Program-made: the position numbers and the translations under genes
Source: Acidimicrobiia bacterium
Lineage (GTDB): Bacteria; Acidobacteriota; Terriglobia; Bryobacterales; Bryobacteraceae
Direction of reading: 5' to 3'
Assembly: GCA_016871315.1 (NCBI GenBank)
Contig: VFZE01000015.1
Location: 1 to 64,000 of the forward strand
Length of the DNA: 64,000 bases
The notes under the pieces: model-generated
What the model was told of the DNA's origin: nothing
What the model saw: only the letters and a program-made list of their open reading frames with translations
Databases searched by the model: none
Shown: positions 26,660 through 34,482 of the stretch, in pieces
Layout: each line of letters begins with the position of its first letter
Position numbering within the stretch: position 1 is the stretch's first letter

Positions 26660-26910
26660 AGACAACGGCCCTTCCAGGCCCGGTTCGCCACCGGAAAATC
26701 GAGACTTTCAAAATGGTACGCCGCCTGCTTCGCATCCGCCGTATCGGGAAACCGCAGCCGTTCCTTCTTCCGCACGATCTCCAGCACCGGCTTCGGCTCC
26801 GCCTCGAAAAAGTAGTCCAGCCCAACGCTGAACACCATCGCGATCCGCAACAGCGTCGGCAGCGTCGGGTGCATCACGTCCCGCTCCAGCTTGCTCAGCA
26901 TCGCCGGGCT
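26660..26910 (-). pseudogene. XRE-family regulator with cupin-type tail, 5' truncated
   Basis: The fragment begins inside the recognition helix of an XRE helix-turn-helix (SPAMLSKLERD) and continues HPTLPTLLRIAMVFSVGLDY, typical of XRE proteins that carry a C-terminal cupin domain. A linker with RKKERLRFPDTADAKQAAYH follows, and it ends soon after RAWKG. The first helices are missing. The Ser codon of SPAM ends at 26908-26910, the exact base where the plus-strand DUF2867 remnant begins. The cupin domain is also lost. Confidence 0.68.
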
Positions 26911-27306
26911 TTCTGGTACTTCGCCAACCTCCTTTGGAGAATTCGCGGCCTGATCGATCTGCTGCTCGGCGGCGTCGGTATGCGCCGCGGCCGCCCCGAT
27001 CCGGAAATCCCCATGCCCGGCTCAACCCTCGACTTCTGGCGCGTCGAACAATACATCCCCCACAAGAGGCTCCTCCTCCGCGCCGAGATGAAAATGCCCG
27101 GCCGCGCCTGGCTCGAGTTCCTGGCCAACTCCGATGGCGCATCCACCACCCTCCACCAGACCGCGCAGTTTGAGCCCCGCGGCTTCGCCGGACTGCTCTA
27201 CTGGTATCTGCTCTGGCCCGTCCATCAAGTCATCTTCCGCGGCATGCTGCGCCGGATCGCGGCCACCACTCGGGGCATGGCCGACTCCGATGACGCCGCC
27301 GCATGA
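26911..27306 (+). pseudogene. C-terminal DUF2867 domain of an NAD(P)-binding epimerase-like protein
   Basis: About 130 residues match the DUF2867 domain that usually follows an SDR/NmrA-like Rossmann domain: FWYFANLLWRIRGLIDLLLG, GRPDPEIPMPGSTLDFW, RLLLRAEMKMPGRAWLEF and RGFAGLLYWYLLWPVHQ. Family members have a 300-residue NAD(P)-binding half before this, which is absent. The frame upstream of 26911 is antisense to the XRE fossil. No start codon or ribosome site fits. The TGA at 27304-27306 appears to be the original stop. Confidence 0.72.
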
Positions 27307-27400
27307 ATAAAACTTAAGCTGACCCTAGGCTACGCAGCCGTTGACTCTGCCTCTCCGCTGTGGTCCCCTTCTAGATAGAAGACGCACAGGGTCTATTCGT

Positions 27401-27418
27401 CTCAGTCCAAGGACTGAG
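27401..27418. promoter_or_regulatory. 18-bp near-perfect palindrome in the leader of the second TonB receptor
   Basis: CTCAGTCC (27401-27408), AA, then GGACTGAG (27411-27418): a perfect 8-bp dyad with a 2-base centre, 26 bases upstream of the receptor start codon. As DNA it fits an operator for a dimeric regulator. As RNA the loop is too small for a simple hairpin without opening the innermost pair. No other copy was noticed in the window. Confidence 0.5.
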
Positions 27419-27443
27419 TTGTGCGCGGAAAGGGACAATTCAT

Positions 27444-30400
27444 ATGCAACGGAAGCTTGCCACTTGGGCTTTCCTGATTCTCGGAGTCATTCTGTCCGCC
27501 AGCCTTGCCTCGGCGCAAGAAGCGCGCGGCGCCATTACCGGACGTGTCTTGGATTCGCAGGGGGCGCTGGTCCCCGGCGCCCGCGTCGCCGTTACCAATG
27601 CCGCCACCAATGAAACCAGGCGCGGGGAAACCAACGCCACCGGCTACTACGAGTTCAATTACCTGGAACCGTCCTCCTACAATGTCACCGTCGAGATGGA
27701 GGGCTTCAAAAAGATCGTCCGCGGCAACGTCACCGTCAATGTCGGCAGCCGCCTCGAACTCGATTTCACCGTGGAGGTCGGCCAGATCGCCGAAACCGTT
27801 CAAGTCACCTCCGAAATCCCCCTGCTGGAAACCACTACCGCCAGCGGCGGCCGCGTCCTTGACCAGAAGAACCTCGTCAACCTCCCCTTCTCGGACTTGA
27901 ACCCCTTCGCTCTCACCGCCCTCGCGCCGGGCATGCAGTGGACCGGCCAGCCCGAGTACCGCCGCCCCTTTGATAACGGCGGCACCTCCGCCTTCAACAC
28001 CATGGGCGGCGTCGGCCAGAACGAATACACCATCGACGGCATGACCGTCACCGGCACCAACCGCCGTGTCGGCTTCGTTCCCCCCGCCGACTCCATCACC
28101 GAATTCAAACTCGAAACCTCCAACTTCGACGCTTCCCAGGGCTTCACCTCCGGAGCCGCCATCAACGTCGTCTCCCGCTCCGGTTCCAACAAGCTCTCCG
28201 GCAGCCTCTTCAATCAGCACTGGCAGCAGCGCTGGAACGCCACCGGCCACTTCGCCCGGGAAAACTGGAACCAGGCCGTCGCCGCCGGACGCATTTCCCC
28301 CGACACGCAGAAGCAGGCAACCGGCCGCTCCAACAACTACGGCGTCACCGCTTCCGGTCCACTCTGGATTCCCAAGGTTTTTAACGGCAAGGACAAAGTC
28401 TTCTGGACCTTCAACTGGAACGGCATCCGCCAGTCCAAGGCCGAAACCACCGCCGGTGACCTCAACCGCACCATGCCCACTCTGCAGATGCGCGAGGGCG
28501 ATTTCTCCCAGCTCCTCAACGCACCCGACGGCGCGCGCCGCTTCACCATTTACGATCCCCGCAGCGCCCGCCGCGATGGAAACAACGTCGTGCGCACTCC
28601 CTTCCCGGGCAACCGCGGCATCCCCGTGCTCAACCCGATGTACTCTTTCTACCTCAAGCTTTTCCCCACCCCGAACAACGTCCCCGGCCTCGTCACCCCG
28701 GAGCAAACTCTCAACTACCTTGCCTTCGCCATGCCCAAGGATGAGAAGTTCAACTCCGTCGTCACCCGCTTTGACTTCGTCGCCAGTGACAGGCACCGCC
28801 TTAATGTCCGCTATCAGTGGAACGACCGTCTTGCCGACGAATACGACTGGACCTATGAAACCGCCCGCGGCCTGCACTCCAACGGCCTTACCCGCATCAA
28901 CAAGGGCGGCAATGTCGGCTGGCTGTGGACCCTCTCCTCCTCCGACATCCTCGACTTCAACTTCGGCCTCTCCCGTTTTGAGGAAGGCAGCCGCAACCAG
29001 TCGCGCATCGGCTTCGGACCCAAGGATGTCGGCCTTCCCGACTACCTGGAAGCCCGCGCCGGCGCCAACCGCGTCCTGCCGCTGGTCGATTTTGACACCA
29101 TCTCCGACGTCTCCGGCGGCTACCCCGTCGTCGGCGCCATCGGCACCACCGGCGAGCTGCGCCTGCAATTGACCAATGTCCGCGGTAACCACAGCTTCAA
29201 GTACGGCTGGCAGGAGCGCCGCCACTTCTGGACCGGTCAGGGGCCCGGCACTTCCTCCGGAGCCTTCACCTTCCGCAACCAATGGACCCGCTCTTCCAAC
29301 GTCGATAACTTCGCCGCCAACCACGCCCACGATTGGGCCGCCTTCATGCTCGGCGTTCCCAATTCCATCTCCATCGATACCAACGACTCCACCTTCTACC
29401 GCACCCCGCGCCGCTCCTTCTATTTCCAGGATGATTGGCGCGTCAGCCGCCGTCTGCGCCTCTCCCTCGGCCTCCGCTATGAACGCGAAGGCGGCATCTC
29501 GGAGCGCTTCAACCGCGCGATTGGCGGCTTCTTCCTGCCCGACCTCAAACTCCCCTTCACCGACGCTGTCAAGGCCGCCTATGCCGCCAACCCCGTTTCG
29601 CAACTCCCGGCCGCTCAATTCAACCCCGTCGGCGGAACCACCTACCTGGGCCAGAACGGCTTCAACACCGCCACCAAGGGCACCCACATCCTGCTCCCCA
29701 AGATCGGCGTCGTCGTGAACCTCAACAACAAAACCGTGCTCCGCTCCGGCTGGGGCATGTATATGGATACCCTCAACTCCAACAACACGCGGCCCGACAC
29801 CTTCGGCTACAACCAGTCCACCTCCACGCCCATCAGCAATGACGCCGGCCTCACCTTCTGCTGCAACATCGGCGCCGCCGGAAGCCTCGCCGCCAACCGC
29901 ACCGCCCTGCACGATCCGTTCCCCGTGCGCGCCAACGGCACCCGCTTCGACGAGCCCTTGCAGAACCAGCTCGGAGCCATTCCCCGCGTGGGCCGCGGCT
30001 TCACCGGCCTCCCCTATGATTTCCGGCCTCCGCTCCAGCACCGCTGGCGCATCGGCATCCAGCGCGAGCTGATAAGCCAGACCCTGCTCGACGTCTCCTA
30101 CAACGGCGCCTACACCGATGTGCCCGTCAACCAGCGCATCGACTTCCTGCCACAGCAATACTGGAGCACCGGCAACGTCCGCGTTCAGGCCAACGACAAT
30201 CTCCTGAACGGCAACGTCACCAACCCTTACAACATCAATAATCTTCAAGCCCTTCACACCTCTGACCCCGTCATCTACAACTACCTCGCAGGCCAGGGCT
30301 TCTTCACGCGCACCGTCATGCCTCTCAATCAGCTCCTCCGCCAGTTCGGCCACATGTCCAACGTCACCGGCATCCGCCCCGGCCTCAACTGGCGCGACTT

Positions 30401-31154
30401 CCAGGGCTACAACAAGTACCACGACATGCAGGTGCTCATCGAGCGCCGCTACGCCAAGGGCCTCACCAGCAGCTTCATGTACACCTGGGCCTCCTCCTAC
30501 GTGGCCGACTTCTACCTTCAGGAGTTTGACGAGCGTCCCAGCGAGCGTATCAACAACAACGTCATGCCCCACCGCTTCGCCTGGACCACGGTTTGGGAAA
30601 CCCCGTTCGGAAAAGGCCGCAGCATGTTGCGCAGCGGCTTCCTCGGCCACCTGGTCGGCAACTGGAACCTGAGCTGGATCTACCAGCGTCAGACCGGTCC
30701 GGCCACCGACTGGGGTAACCGCTTCTTCTACGGCGACCTCAATCAGCTGGAGAGCCTCGCCAAGTCCAGCGAGATGCGCGCCAGCAACATCCGCCAGTGG
30801 TTTGACGGCTCCATCGCCTATCGCGGCGCCGGCGCCATCCCCGATGGCTTCGTCGGCTTTGAAGGCCGCGCTGCCAATCAGCCCGGTTCCTACCACATGC
30901 GCGTATTCCCGCAGCGCCTCAACTCGATCCGCGCCGACGGCATCCGCAACTGGGACCTCAAGATCGAGCGCCTCTTCCCCATCAGCCTGGAACGCGGCGT
31001 CCAGGCGCGCTTCTCCGTGGACCTGCTCAACGCCACCAACCACACCAACTTCTCCGCCCCGGTCACCGACCCATCCAGCGGCAACTTCGGCCGCGTCACA
31101 GGCCAGCGCGGCCTCCCCCGCGTGATCCAGTTCAACTTGCGTCTGGAATTCTAA
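27444..31154 (+). CDS. Oar-like TonB-dependent receptor with carboxypeptidase-regulatory N-terminus
   Basis: A 1236-residue outer-membrane protein, paralogous to the receptor at 8.7 kb. It has a signal peptide (LATWAFLILGVILSASLASA), a carboxypeptidase-regulatory-like domain (GRVLDSQGALVPGARVAVTN, TGYYEFNYLEPSSYNV), a plug domain with YTIDGMTVTGTNRR, and a barrel ending VIQFNLRLEF with terminal Phe. Shared landmarks such as HWQQRW and TGRSNN show common descent. AAAGGGA at 27429-27435 lies 8 bases before the ATG. Because a tRNA gene follows, it is probably transcribed alone, and an 18-bp palindrome in its leader may control it. The substrate is unknown; the galactonate-dehydratase-like gene downstream makes a sugar derivative possible. 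Confidence 0.88.
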   Translation: MQRKLATWAFLILGVILSASLASAQEARGAITGRVLDSQGALVPGARVAVTNAATNETRRGETNATGYYEFNYLEPSSYNVTVEMEGFKKIVRGNVTVNVGSRLELDFTVEVGQIAETVQVTSEIPLLETTTASGGRVLDQKNLVNLPFSDLNPFALTALAPGMQWTGQPEYRRPFDNGGTSAFNTMGGVGQNEYTIDGMTVTGTNRRVGFVPPADSITEFKLETSNFDASQGFTSGAAINVVSRSGSNKLSGSLFNQHWQQRWNATGHFARENWNQAVAAGRISPDTQKQATGRSNNYGVTASGPLWIPKVFNGKDKVFWTFNWNGIRQSKAETTAGDLNRTMPTLQMREGDFSQLLNAPDGARRFTIYDPRSARRDGNNVVRTPFPGNRGIPVLNPMYSFYLKLFPTPNNVPGLVTPEQTLNYLAFAMPKDEKFNSVVTRFDFVASDRHRLNVRYQWNDRLADEYDWTYETARGLHSNGLTRINKGGNVGWLWTLSSSDILDFNFGLSRFEEGSRNQSRIGFGPKDVGLPDYLEARAGANRVLPLVDFDTISDVSGGYPVVGAIGTTGELRLQLTNVRGNHSFKYGWQERRHFWTGQGPGTSSGAFTFRNQWTRSSNVDNFAANHAHDWAAFMLGVPNSISIDTNDSTFYRTPRRSFYFQDDWRVSRRLRLSLGLRYEREGGISERFNRAIGGFFLPDLKLPFTDAVKAAYAANPVSQLPAAQFNPVGGTTYLGQNGFNTATKGTHILLPKIGVVVNLNNKTVLRSGWGMYMDTLNSNNTRPDTFGYNQSTSTPISNDAGLTFCCNIGAAGSLAANRTALHDPFPVRANGTRFDEPLQNQLGAIPRVGRGFTGLPYDFRPPLQHRWRIGIQRELISQTLLDVSYNGAYTDVPVNQRIDFLPQQYWSTGNVRVQANDNLLNGNVTNPYNINNLQALHTSDPVIYNYLAGQGFFTRTVMPLNQLLRQFGHMSNVTGIRPGLNWRDFQGYNKYHDMQVLIERRYAKGLTSSFMYTWASSYVADFYLQEFDERPSERINNNVMPHRFAWTTVWETPFGKGRSMLRSGFLGHLVGNWNLSWIYQRQTGPATDWGNRFFYGDLNQLESLAKSSEMRASNIRQWFDGSIAYRGAGAIPDGFVGFEGRAANQPGSYHMRVFPQRLNSIRADGIRNWDLKIERLFPISLERGVQARFSVDLLNATNHTNFSAPVTDPSSGNFGRVTGQRGLPRVIQFNLRLEF

Positions 31155-31174
31155 GCGCCAGATAATTACTCCGT

Positions 31175-31202
31175 GGCGGGCCGCGCACCCTCGCGGCTCG
31201 CC
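31175..31202 (+). terminator. strong hairpin after the second TonB receptor
   Basis: GGCGGGCCGCG, loop CACCCT, CGCGGCTCGCC: an 11-bp stem with one G-T wobble, 20 bases after the receptor stop. There is no T-run after it, so it may slow polymerase or protect the 3' end rather than act as a complete intrinsic terminator. Confidence 0.42.
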
Positions 31203-31264
31203 TCATCGCCGCTGTGGTACTCTAGCTTTAGACACGCTAGAAATCCCCCGATTATTCCCCCAAA

Positions 31265-31340
31265 GGGCCGGTAGCTCAGTCGGTAGAGCATTTGACTTTT
31301 AATCAAAGGGTCGCGGGTTCGAGTCCCGCCCGGCTCACCA
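31265..31340 (+). tRNA. tRNA-Lys (anticodon UUU)
   Basis: A 76-base cloverleaf including an encoded CCA end. The acceptor stem pairs GGGCCGG (31265-31271) with CCGGCTC (31330-31336), with one G-T wobble. The D-arm reads GCTCAGTCGGTAGAGC. The anticodon loop is CTTTTAA with anticodon TTT (31297-31299). The T-arm reads GCGGGTTCGAGTCCCGC. The discriminator base is A. It stands alone between two protein genes. Confidence 0.96.
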
Positions 31341-31384
31341 AGAAAAATCATTGTCCCCGGTACCTGATAATCTGTCTGGTGCCT

Positions 31385-32671
31385 ATGGACACACAAGACT
31401 CACTCACTCGCCGCCAATTCTTCCAGTGCGCTTCCCGCACTGCCGCCGCGGGCATCGCCGCCGTCACGGCGCCCGGCAGCGCCTACGCACAGGCCCGCAG
31501 GCAGGCCGCCCCGCTCAACCTCAAGGTCACCGATCTGAAAACCTTCATCGTCAATCGCGGCGGCGACAACGGCGTCAACTACGTCTTCGTGAAGATCTAC
31601 ACCAACCAGGGCATCACCGGGCTCGGCGAAGGCTCGGTTACCTCGAAGGCCCTCACCATGGCCGCCGCCATCGAAGAGCATAAGCGCTATCTCGTCGGCC
31701 GCGACCCCACCGATATCGAGATGCACTGGCAAGCCATGTACCGCTGGCCGCGTTGGCGCGGCGGTCCGATTCTCAACTCCGCCATCAGCGCGGTGGAAAT
31801 CGCGCTCTGGGACATCCTCGGCCAGGCCGTCGGCCAGCCCATCTGGCGCATGCTCGGCGGCAAGGCGCGCGACCGCGTCCAGATGTACGTTCACGCCGGC
31901 GGCAGCTCACCCCAGCAATACGCTGAGAACTGGCTCAAGGCCAAGGAGGAAGGCTGGACCGGTTGCAAGGCCGCCTTCATCACCACCCAGGGCGACGTCA
32001 TTGACCCGGTCCGCTCCGTCCGCGAAGGCATCGCCAATCTCAAGGCCGTCCGCCAAGCCGTCGGCGAGGACTTCCGCATTTGCATCGACCTGCACGGCAA
32101 GGCGACGCCCGTCATGGCCGTCGACTTCTGCCGCCGCGCCGAAGAGTACGCGCCTTTCTTCGTCGAGGAGGCCACGCAAATCGAAGACCTCGACGAACTG
32201 GCCGAGCTGCGCCGCCAGACCCGCATCCCGCTTGCCACCGGCGAGCGACTCTTCACCAAGTACGGGTTCGCCCAGATCTGCGAGCGTCACCTGGTCAACT
32301 ATGTTCAGCCCGACGTCGTTCACTGCGGCGGCATTCTTGAAATGAAGAAAATCGCCACGATCGCCGAAGCGCACCGCATCGAGCTGGCGCCGCACAATCC
32401 GCAAAGCGATGTCAGCACGCTCGCCTCGCTCCACGTCGACATCTCCACGCCCAACTTCGCCATCCAGGAGATCACCCACCGCGGGAGAGAACAATACTGG
32501 ATTGATCTGTTTCAGGGCGGCGGCATCAGCTATGAAAAGGGGTTCGCGCTTCCGCCCGCCTATCCCGGGCTCGGGGTCGGCCTGGATGAAGCGGTGGCGG
32601 CCAGGCGCCCCTACAATCCTCACACCCGCCAACAGCTCCGCTTCCCTGACGGCGGCATAGCCGACCACTAG
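31385..32671 (+). CDS. Tat-signalled enolase-superfamily protein, D-galactonate-dehydratase-like
   Basis: A 428-residue protein of the mandelate racemase family. The N-terminus (SLTRRQFFQCASRTAAAG) is a Tat signal, giving an exported enzyme, whereas characterised galactonate dehydratases are cytoplasmic. Metal and catalytic positions look intact: IDLHGK (Asp plus His as in galactonate dehydratase), FVEEAT, ATGERLFTKYGF, and His in LAPHNPQSDVS, the usual general acid of sugar-acid dehydratases. The ATG at 31385 is chosen because the Tat signal starts there; an upstream frame overlaps the tRNA gene. It may dehydrate a sugar acid in the periplasm. The exact substrate is unknown. Confidence 0.84.
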   Translation: MDTQDSLTRRQFFQCASRTAAAGIAAVTAPGSAYAQARRQAAPLNLKVTDLKTFIVNRGGDNGVNYVFVKIYTNQGITGLGEGSVTSKALTMAAAIEEHKRYLVGRDPTDIEMHWQAMYRWPRWRGGPILNSAISAVEIALWDILGQAVGQPIWRMLGGKARDRVQMYVHAGGSSPQQYAENWLKAKEEGWTGCKAAFITTQGDVIDPVRSVREGIANLKAVRQAVGEDFRICIDLHGKATPVMAVDFCRRAEEYAPFFVEEATQIEDLDELAELRRQTRIPLATGERLFTKYGFAQICERHLVNYVQPDVVHCGGILEMKKIATIAEAHRIELAPHNPQSDVSTLASLHVDISTPNFAIQEITHRGREQYWIDLFQGGGISYEKGFALPPAYPGLGVGLDEAVAARRPYNPHTRQQLRFPDGGIADH

Positions 32672-32695
32672 GGAGGAGAGCGCCTGAAAAAGAAA

Positions 32696-32716
32696 GGCCC
32701 CGGGGAAAGCGGGGCC
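32696..32716 (-). terminator. intrinsic terminator for minus-strand transcription
   Basis: GGCCCCG (32696-32702), 7-base loop, CGGGGCC (32710-32716). Read on the minus strand the hairpin is followed by TTTCTTTTT. It sits about 25 bases after the stop codon of the TonB receptor remnant and was probably that gene's terminator. It may now serve the propeller gene ending at 32902. Confidence 0.6.
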
Positions 32717-32740
32717 CATCCGATGCAGAGTAAATGCCGT

Positions 32741-32842
32741 TTAGAAAACCAGCCGCACCTGATACCGCACTACGCGTCCGCCGCCGTCGGCGACCTGCGG
32801 TTGGAGGAACTGCCCAGCGGGGGCGGTGGTGATGTTTAAATT
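32741..32842 (-). pseudogene. C-terminal tail of a lost Oar-like TonB receptor
   Basis: About 34 codons ending at the TAA 32743-32741 read APAGQFLQPQVADGGGRVV then RYQVRLVF, the typical last strands of an Oar-like receptor with a terminal Phe. Upstream the frame soon meets a stop, and no other receptor sequence is present. A terminator hairpin follows it. The rest of this 230-base gap (32672-32901) holds only a short inverted repeat, TTGGGT with ACCCAA (32841-32861). Confidence 0.6.
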
Positions 32843-32901
32843 GGGTAACTTACTAACCCAAGTAACTCACCACGATTTCTTGCAATTCACCCCAGCCGCC
32901 C

Positions 32902-34410
32902 TCAATGCTCCATCGGGAACCCGAATGCGTACTGCGTCCCGTCGTGCGCTCCCACGTAAACGCGTCCCCCGCCCCCGGCCAGCCCGCCCGTGGTCACTTG
33001 CCCCGCGATCGCATCCTTGCTCATCCACATCGTCTTGCCGCTCGCCCCATCCACCGCATGCAGCACTGCCCGGTTGCGCCCGTCACCGCCGTCCAGCGCG
33101 AAAACCACTCCATGAAAGACCATCGGCGTCCGTGGCGATACCATCTTCGGCGAACTCCAGCCCGCCTCCACGGCAAGCGCTCCGTCACGCTCCACTACCT
33201 TCATCGCCGCCACTTCGCTCTTCAGCGGAGCCAGCAGCCAGCGCTGCCCGCCCGCCTCCTGCCAGCTGGCCAACGCGCCACTGGCCGGTCCGGATGCCGA
33301 GGCCGCCGATTTCCCCAGCAGATTCAGCCCCGCACCGTCCACCAGGTGCACCGTGCCGTCTTCCAACCCCGCCGCCACCACATCCTTCCCCTTGAATTCA
33401 AACACCAATGGCGAGGTCGTAAATTTTGCCCCTGCGCTGTAGGACGACTTCTGCTTCAAAGTACCGGCCTCCAAGGCAAACAACTCGCTCCCGGAGGACA
33501 CATACAGCGTCCCGTCCGGAGCCGCCGCAAAACCCGCCGTTCCGGTAATTCCGGCCGGCGCCTTCCAACTCGTCACCTTTTTTTCCCGGATGTCGAGCGA
33601 CCAGATTCCGTCGGGAACTCCGCCGCATCCGTTCACCGTCGCCGCATAGGCCACGTTCCCGAACACAATCAACCCGCGCGCATGAGCCCCGGCGGGCAGG
33701 AAATCCACCGCCTCATTGGGCTCATCCCCGTTCGACGCGTACAGCGAATGGAACTTCCCGTCCGGCCCGATCGCATGCACATACTGCGGCAGCCGCGCGA
33801 ACGGACTCCCCGGCGGCGCCGTGCGCCCCGGCTTGGCCGCCGCCACCGGCGGTGGCGTGAACTGGCGCTGCTGCTGCTGTTGCAGCGTCACTGCTCCTTG
33901 ATTGGGCTGCCCCACGCCCGATTGCGCCGGCGTCCGTCGTCCCTGGCCTCTCGGGATTCCCGCCGCCGGATAGCCGGATGCGGTATGCCGCGCCAGATTC
34001 GCCGTCATTCCACCTGGACAGGCCGCCGTTCCCGCACCGGCGGCTACCGGCCCCAGATTCTTCTCCCACTCCACGCGCGACAGATCGGTGTCGATCGCCG
34101 TGATGTTCCCTGACGCGCTTCCTGAGAATCCCAGCGTCCGGAACCCGCGGTAGCCGATATAGAAATCCAGCAGCGCCGGCGGCGTCACCGAGCTCGTCTG
34201 CCGCGCCTCCCCTTTCAGCTTCACCTTCCAAACCAGCCCGAAGCCCGGTTTCTTCATCTCTTCCGGCGAGATCTTCCCGTCGTTCCGCGCCCAATGCGAC
34301 CTTTGCGCGTCATGACCGATCGTCATCCAGTCGCCGATCGCCGGCCCGAACTGGGCCGATAGCGGGGTGAGAGCGCACACAAAGGCGGCGGCACGAAACA
34401 TGTGGGGCAT
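32902..34410 (-). CDS. exported PQQ-like beta-propeller protein
   Basis: A 502-residue protein with a signal peptide (MFRAAAFVCALTPLSA) and repeated propeller blades of the PQQ-enzyme type (GSASGNITAIDTDLSRVEWE, APDGTLYVSSGSELFALEAG, LEDGTVHLVDGAGLNLL, GRVYVGAHDGTQYAFG). No Ca/PQQ active-site set like that of methanol dehydrogenase was recognised, so a structural or scaffold role is possible. Two Cys motifs, ACPGGMTAN and NGCGGVPD, are shared with the divergent neighbour. A Gln-rich low-complexity stretch (TLQQQQQRQFTPPP) interrupts the middle. The start at 34410 is set by AGGAGTC 5 to 6 bases upstream; a longer frame from 34434 lacks this. Confidence 0.75.
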   Translation of the reverse strand: MPHMFRAAAFVCALTPLSAQFGPAIGDWMTIGHDAQRSHWARNDGKISPEEMKKPGFGLVWKVKLKGEARQTSSVTPPALLDFYIGYRGFRTLGFSGSASGNITAIDTDLSRVEWEKNLGPVAAGAGTAACPGGMTANLARHTASGYPAAGIPRGQGRRTPAQSGVGQPNQGAVTLQQQQQRQFTPPPVAAAKPGRTAPPGSPFARLPQYVHAIGPDGKFHSLYASNGDEPNEAVDFLPAGAHARGLIVFGNVAYAATVNGCGGVPDGIWSLDIREKKVTSWKAPAGITGTAGFAAAPDGTLYVSSGSELFALEAGTLKQKSSYSAGAKFTTSPLVFEFKGKDVVAAGLEDGTVHLVDGAGLNLLGKSAASASGPASGALASWQEAGGQRWLLAPLKSEVAAMKVVERDGALAVEAGWSSPKMVSPRTPMVFHGVVFALDGGDGRNRAVLHAVDGASGKTMWMSKDAIAGQVTTGGLAGGGGRVYVGAHDGTQYAFGFPMEH

Positions 34411-34440
34411 CGATTGACTCCTGTGGTTCAGCACTTTTGT

Positions 34441-34468
34441 TGTATATTATGTGCGTCGACAGGGTAAA
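34441..34468 (-). promoter_or_regulatory. possible promoter of the minus-strand propeller gene
   Basis: On the minus strand TTTACC (34468-34463), 16 bases, then TATACA (34446-34441). It lies about 30 bases before the start codon in the 72-base divergent gap between the two propeller genes. The AT-rich core (TTGTTGTATATTATG) probably also contains the plus-strand promoter. Confidence 0.4.
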
Positions 34469-34482
34469 GTAAAGTCCTCGCC

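Noticed and set aside
27402-31043. A 1213-codon minus-strand open frame
   Set aside because: It is antisense to the second TonB receptor, repetitive in Gly/Val/Ala and without domain features.
31166-31396. A 76-codon minus-strand frame reading EPGGTRTRDPLIKSQ
   Set aside because: It is the well-known spurious frame on the antisense of a tRNA gene, here tRNA-Lys.
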